From Bacteroidales bacterium UBA3754 (GTDB lineage: Bacteria > Bacteroidota > Bacteroidia > Bacteroidales > UBA1715), in NCBI GenBank assembly GCA_002371705.1, contig DFGI01000019.1:1-64000 (forward strand): a DNA stretch of 64,000 nt. Direction: 5' to 3'. Position numbers and translations under genes: made by a program. The notes beneath the pieces are model-generated. The model worked only from the letters and a program-made list of their open reading frames with translations. It had not been told where the DNA came from and ran no database searches. Every line of letters starts with the position of its first letter. Position 1 is the first letter of the stretch. This document shows, piece by piece, positions 27,093 to 35,715 of the stretch.

Positions 27093-29711
27093 CTATAATT
27101 TGATTCCCACTACAAGAATGTCGTCTATTTGTTGCTCAGTGCCTTTCCACGCATCCATTCGACGCGAGACGGTCATATATTGCTCTGCCATATCCATATT
27201 TTGCATTTCAAGCACCATATCTTCGAAACGGCTGGTTGAGAACCGTGCTTTTGTTTCGCTGCCAAATTGGTCAATATAGCCGTCGCTGTATAAGTATAAG
27301 GTACAGCCTTCTTTTACGGGAATCGTCGTCTCTTCAAACACAACTTCCTGCGATTGTTTCAGCACATGCAAACCGCCAATCGAAAACAGGGAAGAACCAA
27401 TCGTTTGCACTTCTCCGTCCGAAACAATCAATAATTTTTGTCCGGCTCCCGCAAATGTGATTTCTGAACGTTTCTTGTCGTAGCGAATCAGCGATATTGC
27501 CATTCCGTCGTCCTGCGTGTCGTCGCCTTCGTTTTGACGCAAGGTTTTAATTACTTCATCGTCAATCATTTGTAGAATCCGCGCTGGGCTTTCTTCGTGC
27601 ATTTCGTTCACAATTTGGTTGAGCAACGTATTTCCCACCATCGACATACAGGCGCCCGGAACACCGTGACCCGTGCAGTCAACCACAGCAAAGAACACAT
27701 AATTTTTCGTTTTCGAAAGCCAATAGAAATCTCCGCTTACAATTTCCTTTGGCATATAATACACGAAATTTTGTGGAAACAGCGACGACAATTCTTCCGC
27801 CGATGGCAAAACTGCTTTTTGAATGCGTTTTGCATACATCAGGCTATCAAGTATTTGTGAGTTTTTCTTTTCCAGTGCGTCATTTGCTGTCTTCACATCG
27901 TCGTAGGCGGCTTCGAGCTCCGATTGTTTCTGCGACAGCAGTGCGTAAGCGTTCTTTTTCTGCGTAAATAAACGATACAAAACGATAGAAAATGCAGCTA
28001 TACCTAACAAAACCAAAACTAAAATAAGAATATAGATACGGAATTGGGATTGCTTCATCTCGTTTTCACGGATTTTCAATTGTTGGTTTTCGTTGAGGTG
28101 CTCCAAAACCTTAATATCCGATTCGAATTCCATTTCGGCAATGCGCTCTTTATTTTTGTCGGCTTCGATTTCGTCTTTCAACGACACGAATTTTTCATAA
28201 TATTGTAGCGCCTTGTCTGGCTTGTTTTGCGATTTCATTAGTAGATACAATGATTGGGCTGCATCGCACGCCAATGTTTTTTCCTCGAATTTCGAGGCCG
28301 TTTCCATTGCGGATGCAAAATACTGTTCTGCCATAGGATTGTGCAATTCTTGCATCAATTTTCCTTGACTATAAGCAACATACGCCTTGCCAAGCGCGTT
28401 TTTGCCATACAGCGCGTTTGCGGAATCGTACCATCGCATAGCCGACTGCGTTTCGCCAAAATCCTTATACAAATTTCCGTAGAAATTGCTGATGCGTGCG
28501 GCATTCAGCGAATCGCCAATGGAGCGATACACTTCGATGGATTTGCTGTAAAACAAACTTGCCTGCTTGAACAACGTTTGGTCTTTCGCAACCAAAGCCG
28601 TGTCGCGGCAAACCATACCTAATCGCTCATACGAGCTTGCAATTGCCTTCGGACTTGCAATTACAAGGTTTAGGTCGAGTGCGCGTTGATAATTTTCAAT
28701 AGCTTTGTCGTAAATTTTCTGGTTTTTATATGTTCCGCCTATTGCGTTGTAAATCAATGCCTGCGCCTCTTTGTTGTCGGTTTTTGTACGAAGTTCAAGT
28801 GCTTTGCCGTAGTATTTCAGCGCTTCTCGGTAATTTCCCAAATCGCGGTGGACCGTGGCTATGTTGAACTGCGAGGCGGCAATGTCGTTTTTGTCGTCCA
28901 GTTTTGTCCGCAAATCAAGCGCGCGTTTGTAGTATTCCTGTGCTTTGTCATATACTTTGAGACGGAAGTAAAAATTTCCAATGCTGTTGAGTGTGTAGGC
29001 TTCGCCAGCCTTGTCGCCAATTGATTCCTGAATGTTCACAGCGTTGGTCAAATACGACAGTGCATCGGAGTATTTGTGCATTCCCACATACGCTGTGCTG
29101 ATGTTGTTGCACAGGGAGGAAACGGATTTTTCGTCGTTGCACGACTGATATTCCATTTTTGCCAATTCGTATTGGCTGAGAGCGTCGTCATATTTCCCCA
29201 TTTGCATATACACGTTGCCGATGTTTTTGTAGCACGTCGCCACAGCCTTGCGGTTCCCCAATGTTTGTTGTAATTTCAGCGATTGGTTGTGATAGACTAT
29301 CGCCGAGTCGTAGCGGCTCAAATCCTTATAGATTGTGCCAATATTGTCGAGAATTGTGGCGGTTTGTTCGTTTGTTTCGCTGGTTTTCAGGGCTTTGCTC
29401 ATATACACCAATGCGGAGTCGAACGAGCTGGTTTTGTGGTGCAGCATTCCGATTGTGAAATATGCGTCGGAGAGAATGGCTGGTTCCGCGGTGAAGGCAG
29501 CATAGTAATACGCCTTGTAAGCCGATATGAACGCTTTTTCGGGTGATTCGTTCAGATAAAGCATCGAAAGGTCCATCAACGAATGGATTTTTTCGTTGCC
29601 CTTCGTCGATTCCACCACGCGCTTTAAACTATCAATGGATTTCTCGTTGTTTGCCGATGCCTCCAACGAAATACACGCAACAAGCGCAATAACAAAGTAT
29701 TTCAGTTTCAT
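27093..29711 (-). CDS. TPR-repeat membrane protein with SpoIIE/PP2C phosphatase domain
   Basis: An 872-residue sensor-phosphatase. It has a signal peptide (MKLKYFVIALVACISLEASA), about ten TPR repeats in the periplasm (residues ~60-500), one membrane segment (ILILVLVLLGIAAFSIVLYR), a coiled coil, and a cytosolic SpoIIE-type Ser/Thr phosphatase domain. Metal ligands are visible: SGDFYW, VVDCTGHGVPGA, DDGMAIS and YSDGYIDQFG. Such proteins dephosphorylate anti-sigma-factor antagonists or other targets. No STAS or anti-sigma partner lies nearby. Start at 29711 to fit the signal peptide. Confidence 0.9.
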   Translation of the reverse strand: MKLKYFVIALVACISLEASANNEKSIDSLKRVVESTKGNEKIHSLMDLSMLYLNESPEKAFISAYKAYYYAAFTAEPAILSDAYFTIGMLHHKTSSFDSALVYMSKALKTSETNEQTATILDNIGTIYKDLSRYDSAIVYHNQSLKLQQTLGNRKAVATCYKNIGNVYMQMGKYDDALSQYELAKMEYQSCNDEKSVSSLCNNISTAYVGMHKYSDALSYLTNAVNIQESIGDKAGEAYTLNSIGNFYFRLKVYDKAQEYYKRALDLRTKLDDKNDIAASQFNIATVHRDLGNYREALKYYGKALELRTKTDNKEAQALIYNAIGGTYKNQKIYDKAIENYQRALDLNLVIASPKAIASSYERLGMVCRDTALVAKDQTLFKQASLFYSKSIEVYRSIGDSLNAARISNFYGNLYKDFGETQSAMRWYDSANALYGKNALGKAYVAYSQGKLMQELHNPMAEQYFASAMETASKFEEKTLACDAAQSLYLLMKSQNKPDKALQYYEKFVSLKDEIEADKNKERIAEMEFESDIKVLEHLNENQQLKIRENEMKQSQFRIYILILVLVLLGIAAFSIVLYRLFTQKKNAYALLSQKQSELEAAYDDVKTANDALEKKNSQILDSLMYAKRIQKAVLPSAEELSSLFPQNFVYYMPKEIVSGDFYWLSKTKNYVFFAVVDCTGHGVPGACMSMVGNTLLNQIVNEMHEESPARILQMIDDEVIKTLRQNEGDDTQDDGMAISLIRYDKKRSEITFAGAGQKLLIVSDGEVQTIGSSLFSIGGLHVLKQSQEVVFEETTIPVKEGCTLYLYSDGYIDQFGSETKARFSTSRFEDMVLEMQNMDMAEQYMTVSRRMDAWKGTEQQIDDILVVGIKL

Positions 29712-29905
29712 ATAGTTGAGTTTAATTTTCATTGTTTGGGCAACATAAATTTGCCAACAAACGAATTTCCTACAAATTTATAAAAAACATCGAAACTGCC
29801 CTCGAATTTGCTTTGAAATGTTTTGAATGACTGTTTCACGCACAAAATTTCACACTTCGGAAGAAAAAACTTTGCTTTTTGGTAACATTTTTGCTTTAGT
29901 CGTTG

Positions 29906-29913
29906 TATATTTG
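29906..29913 (+). promoter_or_regulatory. -7 element TATATTTG
   Basis: Exact match to TAnnTTTG, 28 bases before the lipoprotein ATG at 29942. Confidence 0.6.
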
Positions 29914-29941
29914 TAAGTTATTAATTTAAAATTCTGTAATT

Positions 29942-31225
29942 ATGAAAAAAACAATTTTCAAAATCTCAGTACTTGCACTTTGTGCAAGTCTAACTTTTAC
30001 AGCATGTAAAAAAGACAAGGACGATGACAAAGACGGAGAACTAAAACTCTCGGAAAAAACAGTTGAACAAAACAAAGCTGACCTTCAACAAGCTGGTATT
30101 AATCTATCGAATGAGCTTAAGGCTATGCAGAATAGCAAAGCAATGGACGCTCTGTTCCAATTGGCAAATCTTCAGAAAAATAAGGAATTGAAGGCTTATG
30201 TTTTGAAATCGACTGATGTGGATGCGAAACTGAAAGGCTACGAAGTTCCTGATGAATTGTCGGAAACTATCACAGAAATGTCGGGCGTGTGGGAATGGAA
30301 CGCAACCGATAAGGATTTCGTGAAGAAAAGTGACTCGAAAGACGCTGTGACATACAAATTCCCGTACGATGCAAATTCATCGAACAACAACTGCGAGGTG
30401 AACGCAAAAGTTGAATATGCAAGCAACGTGAAGAATATGCCTGCAAAAGTAAACTGCTCGTTGAAAATCGACGGCAAAGAACTTATGAACGTTTCATACG
30501 TTGGCTCTTTCACAAACGAAGGCTATCCAACTTCCATTGTTGAAACAATGAAAATCGACGATTTCGCTTTGAGTACGGAATATGCCCGCTCTAATTCAAA
30601 ACTTTCGGTTAGCATGTCGTTCCTGCACGGAAAAACAACATTGCTGAATTGCACAAACTCAATCGAAGGTAATCTGACTGACGAAAACATCGACAAACTT
30701 CTTGCTGATTCGGAAGGCGAGGAGGAAGAGGAATCGGAAGATTTCGATTTCATAGCAAGTGTGATCTCAAAAGCAAAAATTTCAACACAAGTGATGAACT
30801 TTAAAATTGTTGGTTCTATCGCTACAAAATCTTTGGCTGAATTAGCAAAGAAAACTGAAAATAAAGAAGAAATTGCTGGCAAAGAAGAGTTGGAAGGCTT
30901 GGTTAAAACGGCTAACGACGCCATCGACTGCTATGTTGTGAATGCTTCCGAAAACACTAAAATTGCCAGCATAAAATTATTTGTCGTAAAAGATGATGAC
31001 AGCTATGACGGTGCAGAACGTTACGATGTGGAGCCAATGTTTGTGTTCCCTGATGAAACAAAAATGACGTTTGATGAATATTTCAAAACAGGTTTCGACG
31101 AAGTTGGAAATGCTTTCGAAGACTTGTTCAAGAGTTTTGAGGAATCTTTGGACAAATATGGTTTGACTGGCGGTGATGACGACAGAGTTTATGATGGCGA
31201 GGAAGATGGTGAAAACTGGGACTAA
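29942..31225 (+). CDS. Acidic lipoprotein of unknown function
   Basis: I do not recognise the family. A 427-residue protein with a lipoprotein signal (KISVLALCASLTFTAC, Cys at ~22), followed by KKDKDDDKDGE. That linker lacks the simple S-D-x-x pattern but is charged, and Bacteroidetes use charged residues after the Cys as a surface-export signal. The middle is predicted beta-rich; there are acidic patches (EGEEEEESEDFDF, ~260) and an acidic tail (GGDDDRVYDGEEDGENWD). Monocistronic, with its own promoter and terminator. Confidence 0.7.
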   Translation: MKKTIFKISVLALCASLTFTACKKDKDDDKDGELKLSEKTVEQNKADLQQAGINLSNELKAMQNSKAMDALFQLANLQKNKELKAYVLKSTDVDAKLKGYEVPDELSETITEMSGVWEWNATDKDFVKKSDSKDAVTYKFPYDANSSNNNCEVNAKVEYASNVKNMPAKVNCSLKIDGKELMNVSYVGSFTNEGYPTSIVETMKIDDFALSTEYARSNSKLSVSMSFLHGKTTLLNCTNSIEGNLTDENIDKLLADSEGEEEEESEDFDFIASVISKAKISTQVMNFKIVGSIATKSLAELAKKTENKEEIAGKEELEGLVKTANDAIDCYVVNASENTKIASIKLFVVKDDDSYDGAERYDVEPMFVFPDETKMTFDEYFKTGFDEVGNAFEDLFKSFEESLDKYGLTGGDDDRVYDGEEDGENWD

Positions 31226-31246
31226 ACAATAAAGTTCATTTTATTG

Positions 31247-31279
31247 AAAAAAAGCAATCCAATTGGGTTGCTTTTTTTT
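31247..31279 (+). terminator. Terminator after the acidic lipoprotein gene
   Basis: Stem GCAATCC/GGGTTGC (one T-G pair) with loop AATT, flanked by A-run and T-run. Confidence 0.9.
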
Positions 31280-31320
31280 ATGGATTTCAGAAAAACTCTC
31301 TGTTTTCAATTGAAAAATCG

Positions 31321-31328
31321 TATCTTCG
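31321..31328 (+). promoter_or_regulatory. Probable leuS -7 element
   Basis: TATCTTCG, one mismatch from TAnnTTTG, 24 bases before the leuS ATG. Confidence 0.45.
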
Positions 31329-31352
31329 CATCGTTTTTCAAATGAAATAGTT

Positions 31353-33965
31353 ATGGAATACAATTTTACCGAAATTGAACAGAAATGGCAGGCTTATTGG
31401 GAAAAAAATAAGACTTTCAAAACTGTTTTGGACAAGTCAAAACCGAAATTTTATGCGCTCGACATGTTCCCGTATCCGTCGGGAGCGGGACTGCACGTTG
31501 GTCACCCCGAGGGTTACACGGCAACCGATATTGTGAGCCGCTACAAACGTATGAAGGGCTTCAACGTGCTTCATCCTATGGGCTGGGACGCATTCGGTCT
31601 GCCTGCTGAACAATATGCCATTCAAACAGGTACACATCCTGCAATTACAACTAAGAAAAATTGCGACACGTTCCGCCGCCAAATCAAGTCGCTCGGCTTG
31701 AGCTACGACTGGGACCGCGAAATAAATACCACCGACCCGAAATATTACAAATGGACTCAATGGATTTTCATTAAACTTTACAATACGTGGTTCGACAAGG
31801 AGCAACAAAAAGGTCGCCCAATTTCTGAATTGCCAATTCCTGCCGAGATTGAGGCAAAGGGCAAGGAAGAAGTGCGAAAATATATTGATTCCCAACGTCT
31901 TGCGTACTACGACAATGCTCAAGTGTGGTGGTGTCCAAACTGTAAGACTGTGTGTGCCAACGAGGAAGTTTTGAACGATGGCTCACACGAGAAATGTGGT
32001 TGTCAGGTCAATCGTAAGAATTTGAAACAATGGATGTTACGTATTCCATTGTATGCTGAACGTTTGTTGCAAGGACTTGATGGCTTGGACTGGCCTGCGG
32101 GCGTTAAAGATATGCAACGCAACTGGATTGGTCGTTCTACTGGTGCCGAAGTAGATTTTGAAATTGACGGTCTTGATGCAAAATTGACTGTTTATACAAC
32201 TCGTTGCGACACGTTGTTTGGTGCAACGTATATGGTTATTTCGCCCGAACATCCTATGATTGAGCAAATTACCACCGCCGACCAAAAAGCTGCCGTTGAC
32301 GAATATCGCAAACAGGCGTCGATGAAATCTGATTTGGACAGAACGGAGTTGGCGAAGGAAAAAACTGGCGTGTTCTCTGGCCGTTATGCAAAAAATCCTG
32401 TAAACGGGACATTGATTCCTATCTGGGTTGCCGACTATGTGCTGATGGGGTACGGAACAGGCGCGATTATGGCTGTGCCTGCTCACGATACTCGTGACTG
32501 GGAGTTCGCAAAGAAATTCAATTTGCCGATAATCGAGGTTTTGAAATCCGAAGTTGATGTACAGCAACAAGCATGGACCGAAGACGGAATCCACGTAAAT
32601 TCTGGTTTCCTTGATGGTTTGAACAAGAAAGACGCTATTGAAAAAATGATTGCGTGGCTTGCCGAACGCAAACTTGGCAAGGCAACGGTGAACTATAAAA
32701 TCCGTGATTGGTTGTTCAGCCGCCAACGCTATTGGGGCGAGCCGTTCCCTATCATTCACTGGGAAGACGGCGAAGTTACAATGGTTGACGAAAAAGACCT
32801 TCCTCACAGATTGCCAGAATTGACGAAATACGAACCGAGCGACACGGGTGAATCGCCATTAGCAAATGCCACTGATTGGCTCAATGTGGTTGATAAAAAT
32901 GGCCGCAAAGGTCGCTACGAAACCAATACAATGCCGCAGTGGGCTGGATCGTGCTGGTATTACCTTCGTTACACCGACCCGACAAATGATTCAGCTCCTT
33001 TCTCGGTTGAGGCGGAAAATTATTGGATGCCTGTCGATTTGTATGTGGGTGGAGCAGAACATGCAGTGCTGCACTTGCTCTACAGCCGTTTCTGGCATAA
33101 GGTTTTGTTCGATTTGGGCATAGTCCACACCGATGAACCGTATAAAAAATTGTTCAACCAAGGTATGATTTTGGCGTTTGCCTACGAAACACAGGCAGGA
33201 GCGAAAGTCACTTCCGATAAAGTTGAGGAACGCGACGGCAAATTCTTCCATAAGGAAACGGGCGAGGAACTTCGCCAGATTGTGGCAAAAATGTCGAAAT
33301 CGCTGAAAAATGTGGTGAATCCCGACGATGTGATTGCTCACTACGGTGCCGATAGTCTTCGCTTGTACGAAATGTTTATGGGACCGCTCGATGCCGTTAA
33401 GCCGTGGGCGGAAAGCGGCGTGAAGGGCGTGTTCAACTTCCTTGCACGTGTGTTCCGCTTCTTCAGCGAAAAAGAAAACGTGGTTGCCGATTTGCAGGAT
33501 GACAACGCAGTTGTGAAGGAACTTCACAAAACAATCAAGAAGGTTGCCGACGATGTTGAAAATCTTCGTTTCAACACAGCCATTTCACAAATGATGGTGT
33601 TCACAAATACGTGTTACAAAGCTGGCAAAGTTTCGGAAGCGACGGCAAAGGATTTTGCCAAGGTGCTTGCCCCGTTCGCTCCGCATTTGGCAGAAGAATT
33701 GTGGAGTATGTACGGTGGAGCAGAATCGCTTGCTTACGAGCCATGGCCTGAATGCGACGAATCGAAGTTGGTTGATGACACGGTGATTTATCCTGTTTCA
33801 TTCAACGGGAAACGCCGTTTCGAGATGGAATTTCCAAAATCGGCAACTCCCGATGAGGTTCAATCTACCGTACTTGCCGACGAACGTACAATCAAGTGGC
33901 TCGATGGGAAACCAACCAAGAAGGTGATAGTCGTTCCAGGAAAAATTGTAAATATTGTATTGTAA
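31353..33965 (+). CDS. leuS: Leucyl-tRNA synthetase
   Basis: Class I synthetase, 870 residues. The HIGH motif is in PYPSGAGLHVGHPEGY, the CP1 editing domain spans ~230-440 (the conserved editing Asp region YGTGAIMAVPAHDTRD is present), the signature KMSKSLKNVV is near ~690, and the C-terminal anticodon-binding and extension domains are complete. Monocistronic, with terminator at 33987-34021. Confidence 0.98.
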   Translation: MEYNFTEIEQKWQAYWEKNKTFKTVLDKSKPKFYALDMFPYPSGAGLHVGHPEGYTATDIVSRYKRMKGFNVLHPMGWDAFGLPAEQYAIQTGTHPAITTKKNCDTFRRQIKSLGLSYDWDREINTTDPKYYKWTQWIFIKLYNTWFDKEQQKGRPISELPIPAEIEAKGKEEVRKYIDSQRLAYYDNAQVWWCPNCKTVCANEEVLNDGSHEKCGCQVNRKNLKQWMLRIPLYAERLLQGLDGLDWPAGVKDMQRNWIGRSTGAEVDFEIDGLDAKLTVYTTRCDTLFGATYMVISPEHPMIEQITTADQKAAVDEYRKQASMKSDLDRTELAKEKTGVFSGRYAKNPVNGTLIPIWVADYVLMGYGTGAIMAVPAHDTRDWEFAKKFNLPIIEVLKSEVDVQQQAWTEDGIHVNSGFLDGLNKKDAIEKMIAWLAERKLGKATVNYKIRDWLFSRQRYWGEPFPIIHWEDGEVTMVDEKDLPHRLPELTKYEPSDTGESPLANATDWLNVVDKNGRKGRYETNTMPQWAGSCWYYLRYTDPTNDSAPFSVEAENYWMPVDLYVGGAEHAVLHLLYSRFWHKVLFDLGIVHTDEPYKKLFNQGMILAFAYETQAGAKVTSDKVEERDGKFFHKETGEELRQIVAKMSKSLKNVVNPDDVIAHYGADSLRLYEMFMGPLDAVKPWAESGVKGVFNFLARVFRFFSEKENVVADLQDDNAVVKELHKTIKKVADDVENLRFNTAISQMMVFTNTCYKAGKVSEATAKDFAKVLAPFAPHLAEELWSMYGGAESLAYEPWPECDESKLVDDTVIYPVSFNGKRRFEMEFPKSATPDEVQSTVLADERTIKWLDGKPTKKVIVVPGKIVNIVL

Positions 33966-33986
33966 CTCAATAGTTTACAATAGAAT

Positions 33987-34021
33987 AAAAAGGACAAGCC
34001 TTGCGGGGTTTGTCCTTTTTT
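33987..34021 (+). terminator. leuS terminator
   Basis: Stem AAAAAGGACAA/TTGTCCTTTTT, extended by GCC/GGG-type pairing, followed by T. Confidence 0.88.
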
Positions 34022-34041
34022 GTTTGAACGAAAACCTCGAT

Positions 34042-34128
34042 TTGCTTATCCAGTTAAGCAATTTTGCATAAATTTTATTTAATGGATTATGCAGATTTTT
34101 GATATTTTTGCTTACTGGAGTAAGCAAA
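34042..34128 (+). promoter_or_regulatory. Three inverted repeats in the tadA-like leader
   Basis: IR1 34042-34061 is TTGCTTA-6-TAAGCAA. IR2 34065-34093 is TGCATAA-15-TTATGCA. IR3 34107-34128 is TTTGCTTACT-GG-AGTAAGCAAA and ends 2 bases before the ATG. The -7 element TATTTTTG (34103-34110) overlaps IR3. IR1 and IR3 share the half-site TTGCTTA. This arrangement suggests an operator pair or a structured leader hiding the ribosome site. Confidence 0.6.
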
Positions 34129-34130
34129 TT

Positions 34131-34574
34131 ATGGCAGAAAAAAAGACCGACGAATATTATATGGAGCAGGCGCTTGCGCAGGCGAAAATGGCGTACGAAA
34201 AGGACGAAGTACCCATTGGCTGTGTGATTGTGTGCGAGGGGCAAATCATAGCCCGTGCCCATAATCTTTCGGAAACGCTGAACGACCCAACCGCCCATGC
34301 CGAGATGCAGGCATTTACCATAGCCACGGATTTTCTTGGAGGAAAAAGTCTTCAAAAATGTACACTGTATGTGACGGTTGAGCCGTGCGTAATGTGTTGT
34401 GGTGCAGCATATTGGGAGCAATTAGGCAAAATCGTCTATGGCGCGTCCGACGTAAAACGACACGTTTCGGAACTGCACGACAAAATCCTTCACCCCAAAA
34501 CCGAAGTCGTTGGCGGCGTTCTCAAAGAACAATGCGAAGAACTGATGCAGAAGTTTTTTAAGGAAAAGCGGTAG
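34131..34574 (+). CDS. TadA-like nucleoside/tRNA adenosine deaminase
   Basis: A 147-residue zinc deaminase with the CDA fold: HAEMQAF provides the His ligand and catalytic Glu, and PCVMCCGA provides the two Cys ligands. It most likely converts A34 to inosine in tRNA-Arg (TadA); guanine deaminase is the alternative. Start at 34131 (MAEKKTDEYYMEQALAQAK); the longer frame runs through the promoter. Its last codons, ending in the stop at 34574, recur at 38890-38909 on the far side of the accessory block. Confidence 0.9.
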   Translation: MAEKKTDEYYMEQALAQAKMAYEKDEVPIGCVIVCEGQIIARAHNLSETLNDPTAHAEMQAFTIATDFLGGKSLQKCTLYVTVEPCVMCCGAAYWEQLGKIVYGASDVKRHVSELHDKILHPKTEVVGGVLKEQCEELMQKFFKEKR

Positions 34575-34593
34575 TTTTAAAAGAAGAGGAATT

Positions 34594-34631
34594 TTACCTC
34601 ACCAATTTAGTTAAATTGGAGTTGCCTATGA
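34594..34631. repeat. Direct repeat A, left copy (38 bp)
   Basis: Matches 35217-35254 at 37 of 38 bases. It is a fragment of the 3' end of the XRE gene: the minus strand reads IGNSNLTKLVR and a stop, and the single difference is synonymous. With the right copy it frames the VapD module; the spacing is 623 bases. Confidence 0.92.
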
Positions 34632-34644
34632 GGTACTGCAAATA

Positions 34645-34929
34645 CTATGATTTAATTCTTTGAGTAAAGTCAGACCAATCTTCTACCTTAAATGCACGAA
34701 TGTCGCGCCCCGATTTCCTAAACCAATCTATTTGTTTTAATGCGGTCATAGCATCGAACACAACGCCTAATCCATCTTCATTGGAGTTTGTGAGATATAC
34801 ACTTCCTTGCGTCCAGAAAAACCCATATTTTTTCAAGACCTTTCCAATTTCAAAATAAGCATTATTATATTGTTCATTGAAGTTTTTCTTCAACTCGGCA
34901 ATTTCCATATCAAAGGCAATAGCATACAT
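34645..34929 (-). CDS. vapD: VapD-family endoribonuclease (toxin-like)
   Basis: A 94-residue protein matching VapD of Haemophilus and Helicobacter along its length: MYAIAFDMEIAELKKNF, GKVLKKYGFFWTQGSVY, DAMTALKQIDWFRKSGRDI, then RAFKVEDWSDFTQ. VapD has a Cas2-like ferredoxin fold and cleaves RNA; in Haemophilus it is paired with antitoxin VapX. Here it follows a 61-residue gene by 2 bases. The pair is framed by the 38-bp direct repeat A. Confidence 0.9.
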   Translation of the reverse strand: MYAIAFDMEIAELKKNFNEQYNNAYFEIGKVLKKYGFFWTQGSVYLTNSNEDGLGVVFDAMTALKQIDWFRKSGRDIRAFKVEDWSDFTQRIKS

Positions 34930-34931
34930 AG

Positions 34932-35117
34932 TTACGCCAACTTAAAGTATTTCTGTTTGTTGAAATAAACTACTTTGTTCTCATTTGCTTCTGCATATAT
35001 TACGATACCATTAAATGGATTGTCTTCAACGGTTTTTACAACACCGTCAATCCATTTGTCCATACCAGTAATGTTTGGTGAAATTTTTACCCGTGATCCA
35101 ACTTTCAGTGTATTCAT
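34932..35117 (-). CDS. Small SH3-like protein, candidate antitoxin of VapD
   Basis: A 61-residue basic protein, MNTLKVGSRVKISPNITGMD onward, with a pattern of short beta strands like an SH3 or KOW fold (VGSRVKI, GIVIYAE, KVVYF). It starts the operon and ends 2 bases before vapD, the position of vapX in known vapXD pairs. Antitoxin function is inferred from position and size only; the sequence was not recognised as VapX. Confidence 0.7.
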   Translation of the reverse strand: MNTLKVGSRVKISPNITGMDKWIDGVVKTVEDNPFNGIVIYAEANENKVVYFNKQKYFKLA

Positions 35118-35134
35118 AATCGTTCTGTTTTCTG

Positions 35135-35142
35135 CAAATATA
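35135..35142 (-). promoter_or_regulatory. Promoter of the VapD module
   Basis: TATATTTG on the minus strand, 17 bases before the ATG, with TTG 21 bases further upstream. Confidence 0.65.
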
Positions 35143-35216
35143 TGCTAATTATTGAAATAAAAGCAACGGGGAATAGTAGATTTCTTGTTTAGAAGTGACA
35201 GCGACAGGCGACTTGC

Positions 35217-35254
35217 TTACCTCACCAATTTAGTTAAATTGGAATTGCCTATGA
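35217..35254. repeat. Direct repeat A, right copy (38 bp)
   Basis: The 3' end of the XRE gene itself (it begins exactly at the stop codon). See left copy 34594-34631. Confidence 0.92.
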
Positions 35255-35537
35255 TGCGGAGAATTTCGGGGATTTTGTTCTCGTCAACTTCAAGTTGGAG
35301 TACAAATTTCTTTGCTTGTGGCTTTTCGTCGGCAGTTACAAACGGCGAGAAAAAGTTGTAATTCAATTCTTGCGAAACCGCAAATAATTCTTTCACATCC
35401 CACGAGTCATTTTTGAGTTTGCTTGTGAGGTTTTGCCTCGACATTCCTAACTTACGTGCCAATTCAGCCACAGTAACATTTTGTTGCACTGCAACTTTAC
35501 GAATCCAATCTCCTATATGTAGTTCTTCTATATTCAT
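35217..35537 (-). CDS. XRE-type helix-turn-helix regulator
   Basis: A 106-residue DNA-binding protein. The helix-turn-helix covers ~10-60 (VTVAELARKLGMSRQNLTSK), and the C-terminal tail (KFVLQLEVDENKIPEILR) is probably a dimerisation strand-helix. Start at 35537 (MNIEELHIGD); a further in-frame ATG at 35552 adds five residues. It diverges from a lipoprotein gene, and a strong palindrome covers the lipoprotein promoter between them. The regulator probably binds there and may control both genes. Confidence 0.82.
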   Translation of the reverse strand: MNIEELHIGDWIRKVAVQQNVTVAELARKLGMSRQNLTSKLKNDSWDVKELFAVSQELNYNFFSPFVTADEKPQAKKFVLQLEVDENKIPEILRIIGNSNLTKLVR

Positions 35538-35602
35538 ACCTGCAACTTGCAAAAGTTTTTATTGACAAAAACAAAAATATTTTTACAAAAAGTTAAAGAA
35601 AA

Positions 35603-35655
35603 TTTGCATCGGTGAAATTTATTTTTACTTTTGTAAAGTTAATTTTTACAAAAGT
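35603..35655 (+). promoter_or_regulatory. Promoter with palindromic operator
   Basis: TTTG (35603-35606), 19 bases, TACTTTTG (35626-35633): an excellent promoter for the lipoprotein gene. Overlapping the -7 element is an inverted repeat ACTTTTGTAAA-7-TTTACAAAAGT (35627-35655). A related half-site TTTTTACAAAAAGT occurs at 35580-35593. Likely operator for the adjacent XRE regulator. Confidence 0.7.
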
Positions 35656-35715
35656 GCAAGAAAATATTGCACACTAAAATTTATTCATTGTGTTTAATTA
35701 AAAAATGGAGGTATT

